A stretch of DNA of 64,000 nt from Chamaecyparis obtusa (GCA_027943335.1 BSBK01000873.1:925501-989500); one strand, 5' to 3'; counted from the first letter of the stretch, positions 47,905-59,645 are shown. Program-made: numbers and translations. Notes: generated by a model not told the origin, from the letters alone.

Positions 47905-48496
47905 ATGAAAAGAATACTGAGGTATCTCAGAGGAACCATAGACTATGGTTTATGGTATGACAGGAATGATAGCTTTGAACTTCATGCTTATACTAATGTT
48001 GATTGGGTAGGAAATATTGATGACAAAAAAAGTACAAGTGGTGGTGCATTTTTCCTTGGGAAAAAGTTGGTTTCTTGGCTGTGCATTTTTCCTTGGGAAA
48101 AAGTTGGTTTCTTGGCTAAGTAAGAAACAAGATTGTATAGCACAATCTACTGTTGAATCAGAATATGTTGCTGCTACTATAAATTGCACTCAGATTGTTT
48201 GGATGAAACAAATGTTGACAGACATTGGAATAACTTTTAATTAGCATGTGGTTATCCATTGTGATAACACCAGCACAGTAAACATGTCAAAGAATCTGGT
48301 GATGCACTCTAAAACTAAACATATTTCTATCAAGTATCACTTCTTGAGAGACAAGGTGGTAGAAAAAGAAATCAAGCTTGAATATAGTAGTACAAAAGAG
48401 AAGATTGAAGACATTTTTACAAAGCCACTACTGAAAGATACCTTTGAATATCTCAGAGGTATGCTAGGGGTTCAGGCCCCTCCTAGTCAGAACTAA
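47905..48496 (+). pseudogene. Copia element 2 RNase H, broken by a 37-bp duplication
   Basis: RILRYLRGTIDYGLWYDR is followed by KKSTSGGAFFLGKKLVSWL. Here a 37-bp tandem duplication shifts the frame. The next frame carries STVESEYVAA, HCDNTSTVNMSKN and SKTKHISIKYH. The end is DIFTKPLLKDTFEYLRGMLG at about 48411-48470. A stop at 48242 adds a second break. Confidence 0.92.
48046..48117 (+). repeat. 37-bp direct duplication inside RNase H
   Basis: 'gcatttttccttgggaaaaa' starts at 48046 and again at 48083; the units are identical through 35 bases. 37 is not a multiple of three, so it causes the frameshift. A simple replication-slippage type event. Confidence 0.95.
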
Positions 48497-48768
48497 ATGA
48501 TGCAAAGATGCATCAGTCCAGAAGTGCTCAGAGCCTCATCATTCTTTGGACTAGATGTAGGGATCTACTCCTCATGGGGAGTGATCATGGAAGAAATTTT
48601 ATATGTGGAGTTAGTTGGCACCCTTTGCCATTGTTGTCAAAGGGGGAGATTTTTTATGAGAAAATCTTCATTGTTTGGGGAGATTGTTCAGTTGAAGGAC
48701 TTTTTGGGTTGATTCAACTTTGGGATAAGATTTTCCCATATGTTGACATCAATGCCAAAGGGGGAGAT
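48497..48768 (+). other. Copia element 2 3' untranslated region and PPT
   Basis: Non-coding. Purine tracts are at 48647-48655 (aagggggag) and 48757-48768 (aaagggggagat); the latter directly precedes the LTR. Confidence 0.8.
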
Positions 48769-50000
48769 TGTTGGATATTGCTAATGCATGGGTGGTGATT
48801 GAGACATTTAATATATTTAATCACTACGTTACTAAATAGGCACTCATACTATTGTTATTTGTGTTTTGTCACTGATGTCAACATATGCTTCTATGAAGGA
48901 ACCAGACTGGTAATCACAGTGTACGACTAGTGTACGGATGTTTAAGATGCTACAAAGCTAGATGAGAGCTCAAGAGGATGTTTTGATCTTATACCTGAGA
49001 TTGCATCATTATGTTTTTCATATTAAGAGAGTTACAACTATTTTGGTAAAGACTAGTCACTGGACTGTGATAGTGAGAATTGACAGAGTTAGTTTCTGAG
49101 ATTTTGATATATCTTTCAGAGGGATTGGATTTAAGGTATCCAAACTTGAAGGATGATAGAAGAGGTATTGATAGATTCTCATTGGTTAGTGCAAGGTATG
49201 GAGTGATTGGTGACATCATCTGTGGTGTGTGCTCTAGTGATGGCTTATTCTGAAGCTGACTCAGGGAATGAAGTGTGTGTTTTGTTTAGCAAGCATAATT
49301 CAAGGATGTTGGTCCTTAATTGTTGTAATGTAATCATTGTAAATTTGTTTATGATACCATGTGTATCTTAGCAAGGGCCCATGTAATTGTTTGTAATTAG
49401 GAAAGCCTTATGGGCTAACCTATTCTTGGTAAAATGTAATAAGGTATAAATTAAAGGTCTTTTCTTTGGAAGAGACATGGATGTGATACATGTGATATAA
49501 GGAGGTTGCAAACTTGTGTCTACTGTATGTAGAGTAAGGGATTACTATTGGACTTCATTGGAACTGATCAAGCAAAGATAGTTGTTGGTAAATAGTTCAA
49601 AGATTGTGTATTTCTTCATATACACCTATTGCGAACTAATGAGTTTAGAAGGTGGATTTAACCTTCTTTGGGCAGTGAGCCCTCTATTGTTCTTGACTCC
49701 TAACAAGGTCTGTCCTTTAACAAGGACTATGTACTGTAATATTTCAATAAGCTCCTAATAGGCTATATATTCTAACAAGGATTACTATACTCTCAGTACA
49801 TGATTAGTGGGTGCTAATTCCCACTAGGGTTTTTACCTTTAACAGGGTTTCCCCGTAACCAAAATATTATGTTATTGTGTTGGCATTCATTGTGTTCATT
49901 GGATCTGATATTGATGAGCTTAAAGTTTAAAGTTTAATATTCTATCATACAACTGATTCACCCCCCCTCTCAGTTGTATTGTGGACTATTATTCCTAACA
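48769..50000 (+). repeat. 3' LTR of Copia element 2
   Basis: 1232 bp, TGTTGGATATTG to TTCCTAACA, matching the 5' LTR throughout. TATA-like box near 49443. Confidence 0.92.
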
Positions 50001-50481
50001 CCATCTTGCTAAATCAGTCCACCACCACAAATACACTGTCATGTCCTCTAGATGTCTTTTGAAACCCCAAAACAAAGTCCATACTCAAGCACTCCCAAGG
50101 TCTTCGAGGTATGGATAAGGGTTGGTACAGTCCACTATTGTTGCTCTATCCTTTAGCCCTCTGATAGATCTAACATTGTTCCACAAACTTCCTAACATCT
50201 GATTGCATTTTGGGCCAATAATAATGCCTATTCTCCTGCTCTAGTGTCTTGCCCACTCCAAAGTGGCCTCCCAAACTTCCTTGGTGCTTCTCCTTCACTA
50301 TATTTTCCCTCATTGAGCATTGAGGTGTACACATGAGGTGTCCTTTGAATAAAAGTCCTTCCTGCAGTATATACTCATTGAATTCTACCTTTAATCCCTG
50401 TCTAAACCTTTCACATGCCTCATAGGCATCCTTGAAGTCTCTGTCCTCCTTGTAGAGGCCTTTCAAATCTTCCATACTCAC
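50001..50481 (-). pseudogene. Chromovirus integrase, N-terminal part
   Basis: The frame 50170-50481 has the H2C2 zinc-binding start of integrase: HQGSLGGHFGVGKTLE and YYWPKMQSDVRKFVEQC. Minus-strand sequence from 50169 down to 50001 continues into the catalytic core ([11 protein letters not shown]) with a stop, up to the Copia insertion point. Confidence 0.9.
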
Positions 50482-50499
50482 ACTTTGTAACTGAATTTC

Positions 50500-50731
50500 C
50501 TAAATAGTTAACACTCTTCTACTAAGAGCATCAACAACCTTATCACTAAATCCCTTCTTGTGCTTGATCACAAAGGTGTAGGCTTGTAAGGATTCAACCC
50601 ATTTAAGGTTTCTTTGGTTCAACTTGTCTTGCCCATTCAAGAAGCTAAGGGCACGATTTTCTGTATAGACCACAAACTCCCTTGGTAGGAGATAATGTCT
50701 CCACTTTTTAAGTGTTTTCACCATTGCATAC
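50500..50731 (-). pseudogene. Chromovirus RNase H, C-terminal part
   Basis: LKKWRHYLLPREFVVYTENR, then LNGQDKLNQRNLKWVESLQ and DKVVDALSRR, the end of gypsy RNase H. It is separated from its N-terminal half (60664-60956) by the 9.9-kb insertion. A stop (TAG, rc at about 50499) follows DALSRR and a short leader. Confidence 0.9.
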
Positions 50732-51744
50732 TGTATGCACCCTAAAATGGTCGCCTAGACTTTGGGCCCCATTTATTTAATTTATCAATCCTGAATCATT
50801 TTGATCAATAATCAATATTTTCAACAATATCAATTTCTTGATCAAAATCCTAATTTTGATCATATATTGGATTTTTATCCTATGGGCTAACCATTTATCC
50901 TAAGTCTTTATTTGATTAAAAGGAATATTTCCTCCCCTTTCAATTAAATAAAAAGCCCCACTTTCCTCTTATCCTAAGTTGCACAAATAAAACATTATTC
51001 CTATTTTATAAAAAGGGAAAAAGCACTTTTTGTCTCACATGAGGCTCAAAAGTCAACACTTCACTCTCATTGGAGGATGTTTGTGCACATGGATTGCTCC
51101 TCTTTCAAGCTCGACCGCTGATTAAGACTTTTGCCTCTTAATCTCAATGGTCCATTTCACCTCATTTCTTATAAAAGGAGAGCTCTCTCCTTCATTTTCA
51201 TATCCATATTTTATGCTACTGTTATGCTGCAGGTTTTAGGTGCATTTGGAGTTTGAAGACATTGAAGACTTGTTGCATTTCATTGTAGTTGCATATTTGC
51301 TTTCATAGTTGCATGATAATGGCATTCATAGATTAGATTTCCTTTTATGCAATAGAATAGATCTCACATAGCTTAATTAGGGGCTTGAAATCTATTGTAC
51401 TTTCCTTTCATAGTTTAGTTTGCACTTTCCTTTCATAGATTAGATTTCTTTTCAAGCATTGCATTGTTATCATTTAGCTTAGCTTGCACATTCATACTAG
51501 TTGCATTTACATTTCATTTCCATTTAGATTCTTGGAGATATTGGCATTGTTGCCCTTGTCTTCACTTGAATCTCTCATTGTATGGTTGACTAGCAAGGTC
51601 ACTTTCTTGTAGCTCTAGCTGAGAGCAAAACTCATAGTCCCTTGCAACTCCATGCATAGAGAGCTATGAGCCGCTTTGTGAGGCCTCACCCTTGAGTAAC
51701 CTTGCATGTAATGGTTCATAGAAGTGCATATTTTAGTGTGTACA
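50732..51744 (+). repeat. 5' LTR of the young element
   Basis: 1013 bp, TGTATGCACCC to GTGTGTACA. A TATA box (ttataaaagg) at about 51170-51179 is the likely promoter. The three differences from the 3' LTR are a/g near 50969, t/g near 51205 and c/t near 51276. Confidence 0.96.
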
Positions 51745-51748
51745 TTTC

Positions 51749-51766
51749 TGGCGCCCACCGTGGGGC
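51749..51766 (+). promoter_or_regulatory. Primer-binding site of the young element
   Basis: TGGCGCCCACCGTGGGGC, four bases after the LTR end. This form is common in plant Tat/Athila-type gypsy elements. It nearly matches the minus-strand PBS at 30796-30813. Confidence 0.9.
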
Positions 51767-54119
51767 AGAGTAGATAGCTTTGTCCTTTCATTTGATGCAT
51801 TTTTCATCATTTTCGGATTAATTTTTGAAAAAATCTGCGTCTCTGGTTTTCTGTCTCAGATTATCGCGCGACACTTCTCAGAAATATCACGCGATATACT
51901 TTCTATCTTGGCGCGATAGTTCGCACGGGAAAAGTATCGCACGCCTATATTGAAGTCTATCGCCTGGCATAAGGCGAAATATCGTGCGGACTGAGAAGTA
52001 TCGCCTGGTGTCGGGTGAAGTATCACGTGATACTGTGTCTGTACCTGGTAGTGACCTATTTTTGAGTTATTTTATCTATCTTGCAAGTTTTGGGTTCTTA
52101 GCTATCTTTTTGAAATTTTCTGAAATTTCCAGCGTTTTCAAATCCGTGCCTCTGGAAAATGGGTGCCCATTTTTTTTGAAATTTTGCAAATGGTATCAAA
52201 ATTTTAAGTGTGATATATCGTTGGAAAGGTCTTTTCGAGCCTAATCCAACCATGATGGTTTTATTTTCAGATTTTATCATTTGATTAGATATTTTTGCAG
52301 ATTATCTAATTTTTCATGTACTAATCATTGATAGATTTTGGATTTTGATTCTCCTAACTCTTGTTGGTCTAACAAGTTGTGGTTGTAGGTGCTCTCATTA
52401 CTTGAAATTTGTCAAAAGAATGCATGTCAAAGAGGGCTACTAATGGTTTTTGTAGGGCTGCCCAAGCATAAAAACAAAAAAAAAAATTATTATTTCTTGC
52501 TTGTTTATTTACTTTCCTTTCAAGTGTGGCATTTACTAATTGTATTAGGCATCTTAATACCTTGTGAAAGGGATTTTGAGGTGGTAGGAGAAGTATGCTC
52601 TTCACCTTTAGGTGAATCAGAAAATCTTGACCCATCTTAAGGTTTTGGAAGCAAGGGGGTAATTGATCTCTTTGCTTGGTGTGTTTGGGAAAGATTCTTG
52701 AGATAGGGGAGTATGCTCTTCACCCTTGTGGTGAATCAAAAACCTTGAACCTCAAGATTTGATCCATTTTGTTTAGTTTAGGAATCCTTTAGAGGGCCTG
52801 CTCTTGAGCAATCAAGAGGAACGACTCAAGTGGGGACAACCTTGTCATCATTTTCCTTGGTGGCAAGTGATTCCAACTCACTATAATCTCAAGGCTATCA
52901 AGGACACCAAAAACCTTGATAGACATAACACTTGTCTTCGTTTGATGTGAGTAGCTCATGGGATTGCGACCATTAGGAAAACATTGAACAAGAATGCTTA
53001 AGGTACTCTTGAGGCCGCGAGGTCCTAGTCCTTTATGAGGAGCAAGAGGGGTGTTGTGAACGGAAATCCTTATTAAGAACCATTAGATAGAAGCCACCCT
53101 CTTTTAGCCGCTTATCTTCTTAGTGCAAGGATTGATCCAAGTGGTTTACCCGGATCACCTTAAGATACTCACCATATGTGTCCCTTTGGTTGTGTTGTTT
53201 GACACTTCCATGACAAAGCCAATATCTCTTGTGGGCAACCACTTGGTGTGAGGCAAGGGGGCATCAAGTTGTGGGCTAAGTTGGTAAGTATTGAGCCTTG
53301 TCTTGTAGGAAGGTATTGCTTGAAGTGTTCTCGAATGTGCTAAACCAGTGTAAATGTTCTTACATACAAACGATCGGTAGCATTCATAGGGTGCTTTTTC
53401 AATTTTGATATCACAAGTGCTTGTCTTGGCAAGGTTGCTTTTGCCCTTGTTTCAAGTGTTTGAAGACATGTTTGATCCTCTACTGTTTGCAAACCTGTCC
53501 AAATGCTATTAAATTTGTGATTGAAATCAGACATTTTCACCCTCACATTTGGAAACTTGAAATTAGACCTTAAAAAAATCAAAATTTTGCACAAATTGGT
53601 CAAGATCAACATTAGTATCACATTAGCCAAAGAGAAATATTGCATTAGAAGGTTGTTCTTGGTGAGAAAGTTTATCTCTAGAATTGTGAGCTACATTCTT
53701 GGGAAATTCTCGTACTCTTATTATCCAAATAATTTTCATTTAATCTCAATTTCAATTATATTTTGGCCTAGCCCAACCTCCTGGTTCAAAAGTGCAAGGG
53801 TAGTCACCCTTTGATTTGAAGCACCTCTTTGACAGTGTTGGTAAAGCCCCTTCTTCTATCTTTTCATTTCTCTTTGGACAATAGAGAACTTTGATTATCC
53901 TAGTTTGGTGTTGACATTTTGTGAGGTCATCCTATTACCAGTCTTCCTTGGTCAGTCCAGATCTTAGATCCTAGGTGTTGTCATGTTGCTCAACATCTCA
54001 ATGAACGTTATGGTATCAATTGCACAAGATGGCTCTTAGTCTTCTTCTTTCTTCTCCATTTCCCATGTTCTTCTAAAGTCTTCTACTCCCATGGGAAATT
54101 CTTCTTCTTCTTCTTCTCC
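51767..54119 (+). promoter_or_regulatory. Leader of the young element with TATCGC motif cluster
   Basis: 2.35 kb without a convincing gene. At 51862-52034 eight variants of TATCGC(G/A)CG or its complement cluster, in CG-rich spelling unlike the rest. At 52156-52173 is the palindrome AAAATGGGTGCCCATTTT. At about 52211-52265 is a stretch ('tggaaaggtcttttcgagcc') like one in the Copia leader at 13150. A local duplication ('gtatgctcttcaccc') is at about 52596 and 52710. The leader ends in a CT-rich tract (54040-54130) just before the long ORF. Confidence 0.6.
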
Positions 54120-56699
54120 TTGATTCTTTTCCTCTTATTATCTAGTCTACTTTCTTCTACTCATCTATTCATTTCTTCCATGCTTGATTCCTCCTCTTCT
54201 ATAACCATGAATCTTGACTATCTTGTTAAGGAACCTCTCTTAAGAATAGATGATCTTGAGCTCATTGACATATTCGAAAAGTGTTGTTCTTCCAAAATTC
54301 TCATGAGTGATGAATTTATAGCAAAAATAAAAGAAAAGATGATTAAATCAGATGCCTTTGCTAGAATCATAAACATGATCATATCACGATCTTCTTCTTC
54401 CAAACATTCTTCATCATCTAAATCTTCTCATTCTTCTTCACCTTCCAAGTCTTATCATGACTCTTCTAGACATCATTCTCATTCTAAGTCTTATCATGAT
54501 TCTTCTAAACACTATTCACATTCCTCATCTTTCAAATCTTATCATGACTCTTCTAAACATCATTCGAATTCCTCATTATCCAAGTATTCTTCTTCCACTA
54601 GGTCTTCATTTTCCTCTTCTTCAAAATCTCATTCTTCTTCTACTTCTCCTAAGAGTCTTACTTCTTTTCAGAAGACATACCATAAAGAGCAACATGATAG
54701 TCCTTGTGATGTCTCTTCCACAAAGAGTGACACACCTACCTTTGATGACTATGATGACTATGATGATGGACAATGTAGCAATACTTATGGAAACTCTATT
54801 CCTAAGAGTCCTCCTCATCGTGTGCTTAGGCTTACTAAAGGGTCATCCTATTGGGTAGATTGTGATGGGGATCCATATGATTCTGATTTTGAGAGAAATT
54901 ATGATATTTGTTGTGAACAATATGATACATCTACTTCTATTGAGGAAGAGAAAGCTTTCCGTGCTGATTATAAACGAAGATACTATGAGCATGTCTTGTC
55001 TAAAAACTCTCATGCTGAAAATAAAGATTACACTCTCCAGCAAGATCATGTTAATGTTGAACCTTTGTCTTGTGATGGTCCCCTTCCATCTACCACCTCC
55101 TCCAATACCCACACACTTCCTAAAGCTTCTGAGTCATCCAAATCTTTCACAAATCCTTCATCCAACAAAGATCCTAAGACTTTCCATGCGGTTCCCTATA
55201 GTTATCCTCAAGGGCCACCTCTTAAAGATACTCAAGATAACCTTCACTTGGCTGCAAATACTTTCAATAATGTCAAACCTAAAGAGCCTAAGCCTTCATC
55301 CGCTATAATTCCTACTTCAACTAGTCCTTCACCATCTCTTCCAAAGTCTTCCATACAATCCCAACCTGCTTCCTTGTCCTTAGAAGTGGCTCCATGTCAA
55401 GAGGACTCTAAAAATGATAAAGAAGAGAATATAAATAAAGATCAAGATCAAGAACCCTCCATGTCATCCAATTCTTTTCATGATGTCTCTTATCCATTTC
55501 ATGGTTCTTTTGATCCTTTACACCCTTCCCCATTCATTCCACCATGTCTTAATTCTTCCTCTAAGCAAGATCAAGCTACTACTTACACCGTTGAGCTTAT
55601 TGATAATCAAAATAACCTTACCACACTTGCACTTTCCAAAGATGATACTTCCATTAAGGTTATTAAAAATGGTGTCATTACTTATGATGTAAAACCTATT
55701 GAAAATCAAAATAAAGTTGATACGCTTATGCTACCCAACGATACTTGTCAAGATCAAAGTCTTCCATCTTCTTGTTCTACCATTCCATGTTCACTTCCGC
55801 TTTCTACTCTTCCTAAGTCTTCGCAAGCTTTGAATGATTCTATCAATGAAGTTGCTCCTACTCAAGATGTTCATGATCCTATTGCAAATCCTAATGCTCA
55901 CTCTAAAGATGCTGATGTCCTTGGTGGTCATATAGACACTAATGAACTTATTGATTATCCTTTTGCGTCTTCCACGTCTATCCTTGGACCTCCTCCACCA
56001 ATACTAAGGGCTTCACGTCTTCCTTCCATTTTGGGTCCTTATGTCCCTTCACTTTCCCCTCCTAATTCTTCTAATTCGTCATCCATTTTGGGTCCTTACA
56101 TCCCTCCATCTCCTATCTTTCCTCAAGATCAACATAGATGCATACCCTTGAATCCCTTTCATCCACCCACCCATCTAAACCGGTCATATCCTCCTTCTTC
56201 TTCCACAAGTCCCAAGTCTTTTGGAAGTAACTTGAATGTTCAATACAAGAAAAAGAAGCAATATAAGAATCCATCTAAAAAAGAAGATCACCATGTCTCC
56301 TCTAATCGACATGGGGGCATAAAGTCGAAAGAGATATCTAAAAAGAAAACTACAAGACAAGTATGGGTTCCAAAATCCATCATTGAAGATATTCTCTCTA
56401 AATTATCAAAAGGAAATGAAAAGCCTAAGGCTATATGGATTCCAAAATCTCTCTTGAAAGAGTCTCATATTGAACAAAAAGTGAAGTTGACATTCAAGCT
56501 TCCAAAGACTTCCACTTCATCTTCTTCCAAAAACATTCTTTCATTCCATGCACCTGAACCACAACCTCTACTAAACATTTTCCATATTCCTTCTCGTATT
56601 CCTCAATTCACATTTGAGAATTATAACAAGCACACCAATCCTCTTTTCGAAGAGTCAGATAGCAATAATGAACCAGAATATGGTTCGCACTTGGACTAG
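54120..56699 (+). CDS. 859-residue Ser/His/Pro-rich protein of unknown function
   Basis: An uninterrupted frame in an AT-rich element, so it has been kept open or copied very recently. Residues 1-29 are hydrophobic; Met30 (MNLDYLVKEPLLRIDDLEL) is an equally plausible start. Residues ~30-85 look folded and helical (IDIFEKCCSSKILMSDEF). Residues ~88-185 are Ser/His/Lys-rich with repeats of SYHDSSKHHSHS. An acidic FDDYDDYDDGQ follows, then SSYWVDCDGDPYDSDFERNY. The middle is Ser/Pro-rich and disordered in character with two ILGPY repeats. The basic C-terminal third has paired VWVPKSIIEDIL and IWIPKSLLKES repeats. No catalytic motif or zinc knuckle is seen. It could be a diverged gag, an Ogre ORF1-like protein or something new. 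Confidence 0.75.
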   Translation: MILFLLLSSLLSSTHLFISSMLDSSSSITMNLDYLVKEPLLRIDDLELIDIFEKCCSSKILMSDEFIAKIKEKMIKSDAFARIINMIISRSSSSKHSSSSKSSHSSSPSKSYHDSSRHHSHSKSYHDSSKHYSHSSSFKSYHDSSKHHSNSSLSKYSSSTRSSFSSSSKSHSSSTSPKSLTSFQKTYHKEQHDSPCDVSSTKSDTPTFDDYDDYDDGQCSNTYGNSIPKSPPHRVLRLTKGSSYWVDCDGDPYDSDFERNYDICCEQYDTSTSIEEEKAFRADYKRRYYEHVLSKNSHAENKDYTLQQDHVNVEPLSCDGPLPSTTSSNTHTLPKASESSKSFTNPSSNKDPKTFHAVPYSYPQGPPLKDTQDNLHLAANTFNNVKPKEPKPSSAIIPTSTSPSPSLPKSSIQSQPASLSLEVAPCQEDSKNDKEENINKDQDQEPSMSSNSFHDVSYPFHGSFDPLHPSPFIPPCLNSSSKQDQATTYTVELIDNQNNLTTLALSKDDTSIKVIKNGVITYDVKPIENQNKVDTLMLPNDTCQDQSLPSSCSTIPCSLPLSTLPKSSQALNDSINEVAPTQDVHDPIANPNAHSKDADVLGGHIDTNELIDYPFASSTSILGPPPPILRASRLPSILGPYVPSLSPPNSSNSSSILGPYIPPSPIFPQDQHRCIPLNPFHPPTHLNRSYPPSSSTSPKSFGSNLNVQYKKKKQYKNPSKKEDHHVSSNRHGGIKSKEISKKKTTRQVWVPKSIIEDILSKLSKGNEKPKAIWIPKSLLKESHIEQKVKLTFKLPKTSTSSSSKNILSFHAPEPQPLLNIFHIPSRIPQFTFENYNKHTNPLFEESDSNNEPEYGSHLD

Positions 56700-59645
56700 A
56701 ATATGGTTTACGTTTCCTCCATTTTTCCCGTCACCCTTCAAGGTGTGTATTGACGTTGATCTTACCTTCTTTTCCATCTACCTTTTCACAATCCTTCCAT
56801 TCATTATCCTTCTACCTTCTATCATTTTTCCTCATTTGCCTATTCCTCGTGCGTCTTCCTTTCCCCTTCAGCATCTTTGAGCATATCATTTTGAATCATT
56901 GACATATCATGGTTTATCCTTTCAAGGAGCATTATCCTAAAAGCTTGCTTTCTTCCAAAAAATTATAAAATTCAAAAAAAAAAAAAGAAAATTCAAAAAA
57001 TTATAAAATTCAAAAAAAAAATGAAAATGAAAAAAATTGAAAAAAAATTTGAAAATGTGCCATGGTGAAAACCTGGAAACAGGCACCTTGGTAGCAAAAG
57101 TAAAGAGCAATAAATCCGTCCGATGGTGAAAACCACTCCCTTGTGGCGCCTTGGATAAGTACCATGATGAAAACCTGGCAATCAGGCATCATGCGTAATT
57201 CTTCTACATATTTCATCCATTCCATCTTCTCTCTTTGATCTTGACAATGTTGATCTATACACGAACATTTGGCTATTTTGTGAGCTATCTTATGATGATC
57301 TTGCTTTCACTCCTTTCATGTTTAACCTTCATATTCATTTTCCTTCATTCATTCTAGCCTTTCGCTATCCTTTTCCCCTCTGGTCCTGATCTAATAAAAA
57401 AAAAAAAAGAAATAAAACACGATGTTATGAAGCCTCTTGACATGTCTACTCCTTCGGACTGCATCCCTTCCTTCTTTTGCAGTGCACTTTTCAGGCTTAT
57501 CCTATGCTAGCCTTTCATTGCTTGTCCAAATGCGCTTTACATGAAAAATTTTCCCTAGCTTGGGTACTCTTGAGGAGTTTGTCTTTGAGGATTTCTTCCC
57601 TTCACTCTCCTTCATTCTCATGTCTTCTATCTTTTCCACCAGCTTGCTTATCCATCTTGTCCTTCACCTTACTAGACATTGGGACTACATGATGTGATCT
57701 TGCTTAAAGAGTTTGATGCCATTTCTGTCTGGGGGCATCCTTTGTACATATTTTATGATCCTGAAAAAATTCTAAAAAAATTGATATATGATGCTGAAAA
57801 AATCCTAAAAAGCATAAAAAGTCCTGAAAAAAATACAAAAAAATCAAAATATTCAAAAAAAATCAAAAAAATAGAAAAAGTGCCTTGGTGAAAACCTAGC
57901 AATAGGCACCTTGGTAGAAAAATCCAAAAAAATGAAAAAATGAAAAAAAGAATCCAAGTGGTGAAAACCTGGAAACAGACACTACTTGAGGCCTTTGCAC
58001 TCCTATTTGTTAGCATGCGTCCTCGACACTTAGCCACTTTCCATCATGCCTTGACCTTATTTGGCCTAGTCTGGAATTGGTCTTTGTCTTTGTCTAGGGG
58101 GCATAACTGTTCGCATAGGTCCTTTTGGTGCGCTTGTCTCTTGGGACATTTCACAACAGGTGTTTTTCAACACCACCCCGAACAGTGTTTTTCAACACTA
58201 CCCTTGCGTCAAGTGTTTCTTAACACTTATCAGGTGTCCTACCCAATAGTCTAAGTATGATGCGATATTTCCCATTTGCAGATAAGATACTCAGAATTTG
58301 ACTCTATGACCAACACACACGCACTTAAACAATCAACTCGATAACGACATGATGACTTTATTTTTCTTTGTGTGCTGTTTATGAGGATTTCTTTGATGAG
58401 TGGTCTCTCCCTAAGAAGTTTTCGATGATGCATTGCTAGAAGACTGAGGGAATGAGAACATGTTTTATTTCTTTATCTGCTTGTGGGTATATTTTGTTGA
58501 TCCTAACTGTCATGAGCATTTATGTTGGTCTTACTTGACACTATGGATTGACAAGGTATTATCCTTGACTATTTTGCGAGTGCATGCTTTTAGCTATCCT
58601 GACTTTCATGCGTCTTGATACAAGCATAATCTCGCTATAACAAATTTAGGTGATCTCACTGCATTAGTCATCTTGACCTATATGTCTTTGATGCCTAGGT
58701 GAGATTCCCACATTTCTATCTGATAAAGATCATATTCATATCCACATAGTTATGCTAGTGTGCATTGTATGATCTTACGATGCTACCAATAATGCTCGAT
58801 GATGATAATTAGATGTCTATAAGCGTTGTGACCTTGCAAGTCAACCACTTTCATAGTAGCTTGCATTTTTAGTGTCATGTTAGATTAGTTTTGCACTTTG
58901 CATATGGAGAGAGCTCTCCTTTTTATCATCTATGGACTAGTTGGTCAACTGTGCTCATTTTTTGATTCTTCTTGATCATATCTTTCATTTCTGGTCTTTC
59001 ATATCACATCATTTTCTATCCATTTTCGGACTCAAAATCAAAATCCGAGTCGCGTTTCCAAATTTTCCCTTTCTTCTAAGCAGTTGACTGACTTTTTGAG
59101 GCATAATTTGATTTTCGGTGGAATTTCTTCCTTTTCATGTCTCTCATTTTTCTAGTCTTTCATTCGCCCTATCTCTTTTCTTCTAGCTCATCGCTGGGGC
59201 ATGTTTCATTGCCTAATGGTTATCCTGTTATCATTTACATTCGATTATGATTTGATCAACCTTATCAATTTTCTGTCTCTCCTCTACTTGATTTCGATTT
59301 CGATTCTGAGGGGGCAGTACCTATGGGATTCTCATCCCCAATCGCTTGATTCTCTTGATTCAGACATCTTTTGTGAGCTTTTGCTCAAAACTTGAGATTC
59401 TTATCTCCCAGTTTTAGACATTGATTATTGCCTAGCAGCGACGGTGATAGTTTTGTCTAAAGCTTGATTTGCACCTAGCAGCGACGGTGTTGGTCTAAGC
59501 TTTTGTTTATGTTTGTCCAGATGTGATCCCAAATCGACCTCATATCTGAGTTGTTTTGTGATCCCAGATCGATCTCACATTTCAACTTCATTCTTTGACT
59601 GCATGTGTTCCCAAATCGATCACACATTAGTCAAAGAGGGGCAAA
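56700..59645 (+). other. 3' region of the young element: hairpin motifs and short repeats
   Basis: No convincing gene. Five copies of a GGTGAAAACC-containing motif with complementary GTGCC/GGCAC-type arms are at about 57057-57091, 57122-57154, 57160-57193, 57880-57914 and 57957-57988, separated by A-rich tracts (56968-57050, 57770-57880). Near the end are two copies of cctagcagcgacggtg (59431 and 59474) and three of a 'gatcccaaatcgatc'-like phrase (59525-59625). The PPT (agaggggcaaa) ends at 59645. Confidence 0.7.

Larger units (their letters stand above)
43082..50005 (+). mobile_element. Copia element 2, complete but defective
   Basis: A 6914-bp element (43087-50000) with LTRs of 1223 and 1232 bp, a PBS and a PPT. 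The flanks ccata (43082-43086) and ccatc (50001-50005) are a TSD with one mismatch. It interrupts the chromovirus integrase. The polyprotein keeps the order gag, protease, integrase, RT, RNase H but contains many stops and frameshifts. Confidence 0.93.

Noticed and set aside
48508..48798. 96-codon frame after Copia element 2 pol as an envelope-like ORF
   Set aside because: It crosses the PPT and runs into the LTR, with no signal or transmembrane layout.
54457..55308. Overlapping +1-frame ORFs inside the 859-codon frame as extra genes
   Set aside because: They are shadows produced by the low-complexity Ser/His codons of the long frame.
57010..58037. Minus-strand frames in the 3' region of the young element
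   Set aside because: They read antisense through A-rich tracts and hairpin repeats; their repeated FHxGTF words are the reverse of the motif.
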